Positions 55,918 to 64,000 of a DNA stretch of 64,000 bases are shown here, one piece after another. Position numbers and translations under genes: made by a program. The notes under the pieces are model-generated. The model was not told where the DNA came from, made no database searches, and saw only the letters and a list, made by a program, of their open reading frames with translations. The stretch is taken from contig NZ_JBBCGP010000001.1 in NCBI RefSeq assembly GCF_037200945.1, positions 3,470,501 to 3,534,500 of the forward strand, in the 5' to 3' direction. Every line of letters begins with the position of its first letter. Position 1 is the stretch's first letter. The DNA comes from Methylovirgula sp. GTDB taxonomy: Bacteria; Pseudomonadota; Alphaproteobacteria; Rhizobiales; Beijerinckiaceae.

Positions 55918-56748
55918 TCAGCGGTCGGCCTTCAAAGTCTTGCCGCTTGGCTGCAAATGAAGCTCAACCGCATCGACATAGGCCATGCCGGCCATCGTCC
56001 GCAGCCCGATGTGGAACGGGATGACGACATGCGCCCGCTCGATCGGCGCGAGCCAAACCTCGATATCGTGATTTTGCGCCATGAATTTCGTCGAGCGCGA
56101 ATCGTAACGATGGCCAGCGATGGGCTTGTAGCGAACCGCGCAGACGGACACGGGGCCGTCGTAGCCAATGGCTGACACGTTGCGCGTTCCATTATAGCTC
56201 ATCGTCAAATCAAAGCGGACAACGCCGTCATAGATCTGCAGCGTACGGTTACAGGCCGCTGGTCCGACCAATGCTTCCCCGGCGGGCACTGCCATGATCA
56301 GTGCGCTTGTCGGATCGAGAACGTTGCGTTTTTCCGCCGACGAAACGGGGATGCGAATCGATTCGTCGTCGAGTGGCGGAGAAATATCGACGGCGCGCAC
56401 ATTGCCAGCTGCGAGCGCCATGCGAACGGTACGTGTATCGCGCTCCGACGCGGCCGTTGTCGCATAAGCATTCGGCAGAACCGCACCGCGGCGAATCTCG
56501 CCCGATGATGCAAGCGCGATCCGCATATGCGCGAGCCACTCAGCCAAGCCGGTCAGATGCGCGTCGAGTGCGACGCGATAAGCCGCGGCGCTGACGGCGC
56601 CCCGCGCGCTTGCCTCACCGATCCGGAACCCGACCAGCGTCACCGCATAACGCGCCGCGATGACTTCCGCCGCAGCGGGGACGATCGCCAGCGTCGTGAC
56701 AAGAAGAAGCAGAGCGACGAGTGACGAGCAAGCGGAAACGGTGCGCAT
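55918..56748 (-). CDS. Exported DUF3108 domain protein
   Basis: A 276-aa periplasmic protein with a Sec signal peptide (hydrophobic SSLVALLLLVTTLAIVPAAAE, about 6-28). DUF3108-like segments follow: YAVTLVGFRIGEASARG near the start, YDGVVRFDLTMSYNGTR in the middle and IEVWLAPIERAHVVIPFHIGLRTMAG near the end. The family is a lipocalin-like beta protein of unknown role in the envelope. The ATG at 56748 is chosen because it begins the signal peptide; the open frame to 56784 is an alternative. In many Rhizobiales this gene sits near rpmB and the helicase. The helicase is the next gene downstream here, but rpmB is not in the window. Confidence 0.8.
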   Translation of the reverse strand: MRTVSACSSLVALLLLVTTLAIVPAAAEVIAARYAVTLVGFRIGEASARGAVSAAAYRVALDAHLTGLAEWLAHMRIALASSGEIRRGAVLPNAYATTAASERDTRTVRMALAAGNVRAVDISPPLDDESIRIPVSSAEKRNVLDPTSALIMAVPAGEALVGPAACNRTLQIYDGVVRFDLTMSYNGTRNVSAIGYDGPVSVCAVRYKPIAGHRYDSRSTKFMAQNHDIEVWLAPIERAHVVIPFHIGLRTMAGMAYVDAVELHLQPSGKTLKADR

Positions 56749-57117
56749 GGGAGACCGTATATAAATCCGAGAGGATGACGACAAAAGCCCGCTGGTCCCT
56801 TGTTCGTATAATTGCTGAGGACTCAGAGTGTTTGGCGGGAAATTCGGCCTCTTTCAAGGCGATAAGGATGAGAATCGTCGTTGTTGAACGGCAATTATCG
56901 CCGCTTCGGTGTGCCGATGCAAGAAGCCCTGCGACTCAGCCGGCCAGCGATTTCGGCAATATCCAACAAGCGGGACACAGCCGGTTCGTTTATACAGGCG
57001 AGACCTTCCGCCCGCCGCGGGGCTAGATTGAAAACCGCTCCAATACGTTTCATGTGAGTGGCGCCTGCTTAAACGCCCGGCGCCAGCCCGCATGAATTCA
57101 GCCCAAGGAGTAAAGCC
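56749..57117. other. Divergent intergenic region, DUF3108 gene / ohr
   Basis: A 369-bp spacer. No gene was seen in it. It should hold the promoters of the DUF3108 gene (left) and ohr (right). I did not find an obvious OhrR operator by eye. Confidence 0.4.
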
Positions 57118-57543
57118 ATGTCGGTCAATGTTCTTTATCGCACCAAGGCCACCGCCCATGGCGGCCGCGACGGCCATTCGCGTACGGAAGACGGCACGCT
57201 CGATGTCACGCTGACCATCCCGAAGGAACTCGGCGGTCCCGGCACGCCCGGCAACAATCCCGAAAAACTTTTCGCGACCGGCTATTCGGCCTGTTTCCTG
57301 GGCGCCATGAAATTTGTTGCGTCGCAGGGCGGCCCAAAAGTTCCCGAGGATACTGCCGTCTCGGCGATCGTTGGCATCGGCCCGCGCTCGGAAGGCGGCT
57401 TCGGCCTTGAAGTCGAACTCGACGTATCGCTGCCCGGCCTGCCGCACGAAGAAGCCCAGCAGCTCATCGAGAAGGCGGACAAGGTCTGCCCCTATTCCAA
57501 CGCCTTGCGCGGCAACGTCCAGGTCACTCTCAAGCTCGTTTGA
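57118..57543 (+). CDS. ohr: Organic hydroperoxide resistance protein Ohr (OsmC family)
   Basis: A 141-aa thiol peroxidase that reduces organic and lipid hydroperoxides using lipoylated partners. Two redox Cys are present in the family contexts FATGYSACFLGAMKF (about residue 60) and KVCPYSNALRGN (about 124); Arg in the first part (GGRDGHSR) completes the site. The length is normal. The ATG has AAGGAGTAAAGCC upstream. No ohrR regulator is adjacent. An aldo/keto reductase and an SDR follow on the same strand, perhaps handling aldehydes from lipid peroxidation. Confidence 0.95.
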   Translation: MSVNVLYRTKATAHGGRDGHSRTEDGTLDVTLTIPKELGGPGTPGNNPEKLFATGYSACFLGAMKFVASQGGPKVPEDTAVSAIVGIGPRSEGGFGLEVELDVSLPGLPHEEAQQLIEKADKVCPYSNALRGNVQVTLKLV

Positions 57544-57607
57544 GCCGCGCGACTTACGCTTTCACGGCCGCGGCTCCCGCGGCCGTTTGCATTCCGGAGA
57601 TCGAAGA

Positions 57608-58582
<975 letters not shown>

Positions 58583-58592
58583 GGAGTTCGCT

Positions 58593-59423
58593 ATGAATTG
58601 GCTCATCACGGGTGTCAGCAGCGGCTTCGGCCGTGCGCTGTCGGAACTAATCCTCGAAAAAGGCGGCAAGGTCGCCGGTACCGTTCGCAAGGACGCAGAT
58701 AAAGCCGAGTTCGAAAAGCTCGCACCGGGCCGCGCCTTCGGCATTCTGCTCGATGTCACCGATGAAGCCGCGGTGCATCGCGGCGTCAAGGAAGCCGAAG
58801 AAAAGCTCGGCGGCATTAAGGTGCTCGTCAACAATGCCGGCTACGGATTCGAGGGCGCGCTGGAGGAAGCGACGCTCGCCGATTTCCGTCAGCAGTTCGA
58901 GGTGAATGTCTTCGGCGCCATTGCGATGATGCAGGCGACCCTGCCCTATCTGCGCAGCCGCCACGCCGGCCACATCCTCAATATCAGTTCGATGGGCGGG
59001 CTCATGGCCTTCCCCGGAATTTCCGCCTACCACGGCAGCAAATTCGCGCTCGAAGGCATTTCGGAATCGCTAGCCAAGGAAGTGAAGCATCTCGGCATCA
59101 AGGTGACGCTCGTCGAGCCGGGCGGCTTCCGCACTGATTGGGCGGGGCGCTCAATGCGACATGTCGAACGCACGATCGAAGATTATGAGCCCTCCGCCGG
59201 CTGGTCACGCAAGCGACTCGCGGCGCGTAATGGCACCCAGCCGGGCGATCCCCGCAAGGCGGCGGAAGCCATGCTGCACATCACGCAGGTGGAAGAGCCG
59301 CCGCTACATCTGCTGCTCGGATCGGACGCGCTGCAATTGGTTGGTGAAAAGCTTGGTGCCTTGCAGGCCGAAATTATGAAATGGGCACCCGTCTCGGCAG
59401 GCACGGATTATCCGAAGGCCTGA
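58593..59423 (+). CDS. Short-chain dehydrogenase/reductase
   Basis: A 276-aa SDR of the classical type. The cofactor site is TGVSSGFG (about 6-13), NAG lies in NNAGYGFEG, and the active site is ISSMGGLMAFPGISAYHGSK (Ser, Tyr, Lys). It has the C-terminal EPGGFRTDWAGRS block typical of the oxidoreductase/SDR subgroup related to retinol-type enzymes. The ATG at 58593 has AAGGAG 6 bp upstream. It follows the aldo/keto reductase by 10 bp. The stop is 1 bp from the stop of the convergent pbpC. Substrate unknown. Confidence 0.9.
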   Translation: MNWLITGVSSGFGRALSELILEKGGKVAGTVRKDADKAEFEKLAPGRAFGILLDVTDEAAVHRGVKEAEEKLGGIKVLVNNAGYGFEGALEEATLADFRQQFEVNVFGAIAMMQATLPYLRSRHAGHILNISSMGGLMAFPGISAYHGSKFALEGISESLAKEVKHLGIKVTLVEPGGFRTDWAGRSMRHVERTIEDYEPSAGWSRKRLAARNGTQPGDPRKAAEAMLHITQVEEPPLHLLLGSDALQLVGEKLGALQAEIMKWAPVSAGTDYPKA

Positions 59424-59424
59424 T

Positions 59425-61497
59425 CTATTGCAGTCGGATGCGCACGCTGTCCGACTGCCCTTTTGCATCCATCACGGAAATGCGGGCAAAGCCGGCGCCG
59501 TCTGGCGTCCATTCGGACTCACGGCGTGGATCGGGTGCACCGACGGGTGTGCCATTGACCATCCAGCGGAACGGCGGCACGCCGCCTGCTGCCTTCAACG
59601 CGAGGTCACTGGCGTCGGGCGCCGCGAGGCCGAGATCGACGCGCGCGCCATTCGGCGGATAAATGATCTTCAGCGCCTGCGTATCGCCATTGCCGGCATC
59701 GGCGACATGATCGTCGCGCAATTGCCTGAGCGGCGGCGGCAAATCCAATGTGCGCGCGACAAGCGCATCAGCGGGTTTTGGGATGATCTCGTAATCGCTG
59801 CCGATGCGCGCGAAAGCATCAAACAAAATCGGCGCAGCCGCCACACGGCCGATGAGGCCGGGGACGGGTTCATTGTCAGGTCGTCCCACCCAGACGGCGA
59901 TCGTATTCCTGCGGTCGAAACCGGCGGCCCAAGCGTCGCGATAGCCGTAAGACGTGCCGGTCTTGAAGGCGAGACGATTATACGGCGCGTTATCAGGCGG
60001 CGGTGCGCCACGCAGAATGTCGGCGACATACCAGGCCGAGACCGGCTCGCAGATGCGCGCATGCGATGTGAGCGCGCCCATCGCACGCTCGTGCAGAACC
60101 GGCACGCTGCCGCCGCGCGCTAGTCCGGCATAAAGTTTGACGAGATCGACGAGCCGGATGCCGACGCCGCCGAGGCCGATGGCCAGTCCCGGCGGTTGAT
60201 CGTCCTGAAGTTTCACCTCAGCGCCGGCGCTGCGCAACCGCGCGAGAAATCGCTCCGGCCCGACGGCATTGAGCAGTTCGACGGCCGGCAGATTGAGCGA
60301 CATTTGGAGGGCGTGCCGCGCCGTCACTGTGCCCTCGAAGCCGAGGTCGAAATCGTCCGGCGCATATTGGCCGAAATGCACCGGCCTATCGTCAAGAACT
60401 GTCTCCGGATGCGCGATGCCTGATTCAAAAGCGAGCGCATAGATGAAGGGCTTCAGCGCCGACCCCGGCGAACGAAACGCCTTGGTCATATCGATCGCGC
60501 CCTTGCGCGGTGCGGAGAAATAATCCGCGCCGCCGACATGCGCGCGAACTTCGCCGGTCGCGTTGTCGACGACGAGGATTGCTACCGAAATTTTCGGACC
60601 GAGCCGCTGCGCGCTCTCCCGCGCCAATTGTTCGAGCGGCGCCTGCCACGCCGCAGACAACGTCAAATGATGAACACCATGTTCCTTATCCGCACGTAAG
60701 GCCGCTTCGGCCGCGTGCGGCGCGAGATGTGGGAAGGCCAGCCGCGCATGCGGCACATCCTGCTGCATGGCCTCATCGCGCTCAGCCAAGTTGATAACGC
60801 CGCGACGATAGGCACGCGCCAGCACACGGTCGCGCGCGGCGCGGGCACGCACCGGAAAACGATCTGGCCGCCGCGCTTCCGGCGACTGCGGCAAAGCCAC
60901 GAGCAACGCGGCCTCGGCAACGCTCAGGCGTTTCGGCTCCTTGCCGAAATAGGCGAGGCTCGCCGCGCGCACGCCTTCGATATTGCCGCCGTAGGGCGCG
61001 AGGCCAAGATAGAGATCGAGAATGATCGATTTGGCGTATTGCGATTCGAGTTGCAGCGCGCGCGCCATCTGCCGCACTTTCGATGCGACAGATTTTTCCT
61101 TGCGCGGCTCAAGCAGACGCGCGACCTGCATGGTCAGGGTCGAACCGCCGGACACAATTCGCCCGCGGGTCGCAAATTGCAGCGCGGCGCGCCCCAACGC
61201 TTCGGGATCGACGCCGCGGTGCGTATAAAAGCGGTGATCCTCATAAGCGAGAAGCATGGCGATGAAACGCGGATCGACATCCTGTGCCGTGACCGGCAGA
61301 CGCCAGCGGCCATCCGACATCGTGAAGGCGCGCAGCAATTGCCCATAGCGGTCGAGCACAACCGGCGAGGCGCGCTCCGCCAACGCGAGGTCGAGCGGAT
61401 GTAGGCTGGCGAAATAATCGTCCCAGGCCCATGAGAGGCTGAAGACGGCGACGAGAAACGCGGCGCCAAGGAAGATCAGCCAGCGCCGCAGAATCAT
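59425..61497 (-). CDS. pbpC: Penicillin-binding protein 1C
   Basis: A 690-aa bifunctional peptidoglycan synthase of class A. It has an N-terminal signal anchor (about 5-25). The glycosyltransferase domain has the catalytic Glu in EDHRFYTHRGVDPEALGRA and GGSTLTMQVARLLEPR. The transpeptidase domain has SxxK in SPGSALKPF, SxN in QMSLNLPAV and KTGTS in FKTGTSYGYRDAWAAG. A C-terminal BiPBP_C-like beta domain closes it. All catalytic motifs are present. Its ATG overlaps the stop of the alpha-2-macroglobulin gene, the usual pairing for these two. Confidence 0.95.
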   Translation of the reverse strand: MILRRWLIFLGAAFLVAVFSLSWAWDDYFASLHPLDLALAERASPVVLDRYGQLLRAFTMSDGRWRLPVTAQDVDPRFIAMLLAYEDHRFYTHRGVDPEALGRAALQFATRGRIVSGGSTLTMQVARLLEPRKEKSVASKVRQMARALQLESQYAKSIILDLYLGLAPYGGNIEGVRAASLAYFGKEPKRLSVAEAALLVALPQSPEARRPDRFPVRARAARDRVLARAYRRGVINLAERDEAMQQDVPHARLAFPHLAPHAAEAALRADKEHGVHHLTLSAAWQAPLEQLARESAQRLGPKISVAILVVDNATGEVRAHVGGADYFSAPRKGAIDMTKAFRSPGSALKPFIYALAFESGIAHPETVLDDRPVHFGQYAPDDFDLGFEGTVTARHALQMSLNLPAVELLNAVGPERFLARLRSAGAEVKLQDDQPPGLAIGLGGVGIRLVDLVKLYAGLARGGSVPVLHERAMGALTSHARICEPVSAWYVADILRGAPPPDNAPYNRLAFKTGTSYGYRDAWAAGFDRRNTIAVWVGRPDNEPVPGLIGRVAAAPILFDAFARIGSDYEIIPKPADALVARTLDLPPPLRQLRDDHVADAGNGDTQALKIIYPPNGARVDLGLAAPDASDLALKAAGGVPPFRWMVNGTPVGAPDPRRESEWTPDGAGFARISVMDAKGQSDSVRIRLQ

Positions 61498-64000
61498 TTT
61501 GGCGCCGCGACCGTGACATTGCCCGTGGCCGTCCGCGCATAACGTTGCGGGCGATACATGTCCTCGATCGTGGCCGCCGGCGCGACATAGCGGCCGGGCG
61601 TCACGGCGCGGACGATATAGGCCACCGCGAAGGTTGCCACCGATTGGCCGTCGCGGTCAAAGGCCGCAACAAAGCGGTCGTCGCGATATTCGGTATGCGT
61701 CGGCTGGACGTCGGTCTTCACCCAGGAGAGCGCATCGACATTGCCGCCGTCGTACAGATCGGGATTATCGATCTCGAGACCCGCCGGCAAAGGATCGTTG
61801 AGGACGAGATGCGCATGGGCGGCGGCGTTTTCCGTCACCTTCAACGTGATGACGAAGCGGTCGTTCTGTTTGATCTTCGTCGGATCGATCGGGTTGCCGT
61901 CCATCGAATAATATCCACGCTCGATCGTATAGCCCTGCCCGGCCGCGGGCTCCGGCAAGATCGGGTTTCCGGCAGTTGTCAGCGCCAGGGTGACGGGCTG
62001 CGCGCCCTGATTGACGACCTTCACCGGCTGCGTGGAAAGTTTCGCGGCGAGCCAGGTTCGATAATAGGCGCCGCTATGCGCCGTGCCGTCAATAGCGAGC
62101 GAGATCGACACATCGCGCGCGGCCAACGCCTCGGCAGCGAGAACCATCCAGGATTCTTCCTGTGTGCTTGTATAATCGATCGCATCACGGGCGCTTTCGA
62201 CAACCTGTGCCGCCTGTTCGATCTGCGTGTTGTCGGCGCCGCCTTCGACCGCCAATGTCAGAAGCCCGGCGCCATCGCGCAGGCGTGAGCCGAAATCCGT
62301 CCGTGTCAAACTGTCGGCATCTTTCACTTGTGCCAGACTTTCGCCCGCCGCTGCGAAGACCTTTTGAGCGCGGCCGCGATCGCCGAGCAGCGCGAGCGAT
62401 GCGGCGAGCTGCGCCCGCGCCAGCGGCGTCTGGAAAGCCGAAAGTTGCGCATCAGCGAGATAGCGCAAATCTTCCATCACCGGCTTGCCGTTGCGGGCGA
62501 GGACGTAGATGGCATAAGCCAGCGCCGGCGCCTGCCCGGCCTGGACCTCACTCGTGTTGGCGACGTAATTGCGCAGCCGTTCAAGAGCCTGGGCGAAAGC
62601 TTCCTGCGGAACGTCATAATTTTCCTCGCGTGCGCGCGTGAGAAAATCGGTGACGAACGCATCGAGCCATGCGTCATCCGCATTGCCCGCCGACCAGAGC
62701 CCGAACGCGCCGGTCGAATCCTGCCGCGCCAGCAACAGCGCGATGGCACGATTGACGCGGCTGGCGATGCCGGTATCGAACGCAAGCGCCTCAGGATCGG
62801 CGAGCTTGGCAACATAGAGCAGCGGCATCGTGCGGCTGACGAGCTGTTCGGAACATTCGAACGGATAATCGGCCAGCGCCTGCAGATTGCCCGCGGCATT
62901 GATGCCGGTCAGGCTCGCGACGGCCGCAGAGACACGTCCGGTGCCTGGCAGAAATTCCGCCGTCAGGTCCTTCGTGACGAGGAATGAATCGCCTGGCATC
63001 AGTTGCCGCACCACACGTCGATAAATGTTGGGCGTCCCGGGTTCGACATCGAGTGCAAAATTACGTTCGGTCTTGAACCTGGGGCCGCTCATCTTGAAGG
63101 CAATGTCGGCCTCGCCGATTCCCGTGCCGACAAGCGGCACCGACAGCGATGTGCGCTCGCCCGCTTTGAGGCGGATCGCACCGCGCCCGCGGCCCACAAC
63201 CGAGACGGGCCCCTGCGCCGAGACATCATAATTGTAGAGGCCTGTTTCGCCCTCGACATTGTCGATTTGCAGATAGAGTCGCGAATGATCCTTCAGCGCC
63301 AAAAAGCGCGGCAACGTCGGCTGCACGACGACCGGATCGCGGACGATGATATCGGCGCTGGCGCTGCCGACCTTTTCCGCGGTCCACACGGCAGCAGCGA
63401 GGCGCATCGTGCCGTTGAACGGCGGCAGATCAAACCCGACCTCCGCCTTGCCGTCTGGCCCGACATTCACAACGCCGGAAAAGAGCGCGAGCGGCGCTTC
63501 CGTGGGCTTGTTGCCTTGCAGATCGCCGCCCGCGTCGCCGCCTGAGCGAATGGCGCCAAGCGTGCCTTGCATGCCATCGATCAGGAAACCATAGATGTCG
63601 CGGATTTCGGAGGCGAGCGTGCGCTGGCCGTAGAAATATTTGCGCGGATCAGGCGTCTGATAATGCGTGAGATTGAGAATGCCGACATCAACGGCGGCCA
63701 GCGTGACATAGGCCTGCTCGCCCGGCGCCAAACCTGTCAATGTGATCGGAACGCTGATGTGCTGATGCGGCCGCAGCTTGTCCGGCGTATCGAAAGCGAC
63801 GCCGAGCTTGTGGCTTGCGGCGGCGACGCTGAACCACGCCAGCCCCAGCGCCCGGCCCGGATTGCGTTGCGCGGCCTGATCCAGCGGCCGATGCGCGAAG
63901 ACGACAGCATAGGCGCCCGCGCCCCAAGCGGCATTGACCGGCACACTGACGAGATTGTCACCCTTCTTCAGATCGACCAGCGACGAATAATTCAATTGAT
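61494..64000 (-). CDS. Bacterial alpha-2-macroglobulin family protein (C-terminal part, cut by window edge)
   Basis: At least 834 residues of a large periplasmic protease trap (YfhM/ECAM type) that works with PBP1C to guard the periplasm after envelope damage. The frame is open past the right edge, so the N-terminal half, including any lipobox, is outside. Visible are the FNGTMRLAAAVWTAEKVGSA and VVVQPTLPRFLALKD segments of the core macroglobulin domains. A thioester-type CSEQ motif lies in YPFECSEQLVSRT, followed by the helical thioester domain and the C-terminal domain with FAVAYIVRAVTPGRY. The thioester Cys and Gln are both present, so covalent trapping is plausible. Confidence 0.92.
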   Translation of the reverse strand, partial: QLNYSSLVDLKKGDNLVSVPVNAAWGAGAYAVVFAHRPLDQAAQRNPGRALGLAWFSVAAASHKLGVAFDTPDKLRPHQHISVPITLTGLAPGEQAYVTLAAVDVGILNLTHYQTPDPRKYFYGQRTLASEIRDIYGFLIDGMQGTLGAIRSGGDAGGDLQGNKPTEAPLALFSGVVNVGPDGKAEVGFDLPPFNGTMRLAAAVWTAEKVGSASADIIVRDPVVVQPTLPRFLALKDHSRLYLQIDNVEGETGLYNYDVSAQGPVSVVGRGRGAIRLKAGERTSLSVPLVGTGIGEADIAFKMSGPRFKTERNFALDVEPGTPNIYRRVVRQLMPGDSFLVTKDLTAEFLPGTGRVSAAVASLTGINAAGNLQALADYPFECSEQLVSRTMPLLYVAKLADPEALAFDTGIASRVNRAIALLLARQDSTGAFGLWSAGNADDAWLDAFVTDFLTRAREENYDVPQEAFAQALERLRNYVANTSEVQAGQAPALAYAIYVLARNGKPVMEDLRYLADAQLSAFQTPLARAQLAASLALLGDRGRAQKVFAAAGESLAQVKDADSLTRTDFGSRLRDGAGLLTLAVEGGADNTQIEQAAQVVESARDAIDYTSTQEESWMVLAAEALAARDVSISLAIDGTAHSGAYYRTWLAAKLSTQPVKVVNQGAQPVTLALTTAGNPILPEPAAGQGYTIERGYYSMDGNPIDPTKIKQNDRFVITLKVTENAAAHAHLVLNDPLPAGLEIDNPDLYDGGNVDALSWVKTDVQPTHTEYRDDRFVAAFDRDGQSVATFAVAYIVRAVTPGRYVAPAATIEDMYRPQRYARTATGNVTVAAPK

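Overview
The window is a GC-rich chromosomal segment of an alphaproteobacterium, most likely Hyphomicrobiales (Rhizobiales) and perhaps Beijerinckiaceae. This is inferred from gene content: CpdR, an ECF sigma factor with an NrsF anti-sigma factor, a RegB/RegA pair, an MmgR/suhB-type sRNA, Omp25-type porin-like proteins and DUF3108. No rRNA, CRISPR array or prophage was seen. One IS5-like insertion sequence is present.

Layout. 0-6.3 kb: glutamate synthase (gltB, gltD; minus strand). 6.6-13.9 kb: small exported protein, Hsp20, alpha/beta hydrolase, HisN-like phosphatase, an MmgR-type sRNA, N-formylglutamate amidohydrolase, CpdR, a decayed tRNA-Val next to an intact tRNA-Val(GAC), HAD hydrolase and MFS transporter. 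14.1-20.9 kb: one tightly packed operon, cyoABCD-surf1-regB-regA, which couples a quinol oxidase to a redox two-component system. 20.9-22.6 kb: NrsF/ECF sigma pair divergent from a lone bufferin-type (DUF2282) gene; both sides carry a GTAACG-N16-CGWA promoter match. 22.6-28.4 kb: yejABEF peptide importer. 28.5-31.3 kb: membrane cytochrome c, pheA, pal and a small membrane protein. 31.4-37.2 kb: ftsH-tilS-cpoB in reverse orientation between pal and glmM. 37.4-41.9 kb: two outer-membrane beta-barrels, serC, rpsT and an enoyl-CoA hydratase.

42.1-52 kb is the most distinctive region. A plus-strand set (serine-palmitoyltransferase-like alpha-oxoamine synthase, GNAT-type acyltransferase resembling bacterial ceramide synthase, and a desaturase strongly resembling eukaryotic sphingolipid delta-4 desaturase DEGS1) faces a minus-strand operon. 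That operon encodes a dedicated acyl carrier protein, a KAS, a two-subunit hot-dog dehydratase, an SDR and a GT2 glycosyltransferase. Together they look like a pathway for an unsaturated, possibly glycosylated ceramide-like lipid with its own acyl-chain supply. A 1,573-bp IS sits between the two converging arms, with 15-bp inverted repeats and a 6-bp target duplication, and breaks neither gene.

52-64 kb: a SUV3-like RNA helicase with a long low-complexity tail, DUF3108 protein, Ohr, aldo/keto reductase, SDR, and the pbpC / alpha-2-macroglobulin pair. The last of these runs off the right edge.

Most calls are homology judgements from recognised motifs. Substrates in the lipid cluster are inference. 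Start sites were moved from the longest ORF where a ribosome binding site, signal peptide, promoter or gene overlap argued for it.
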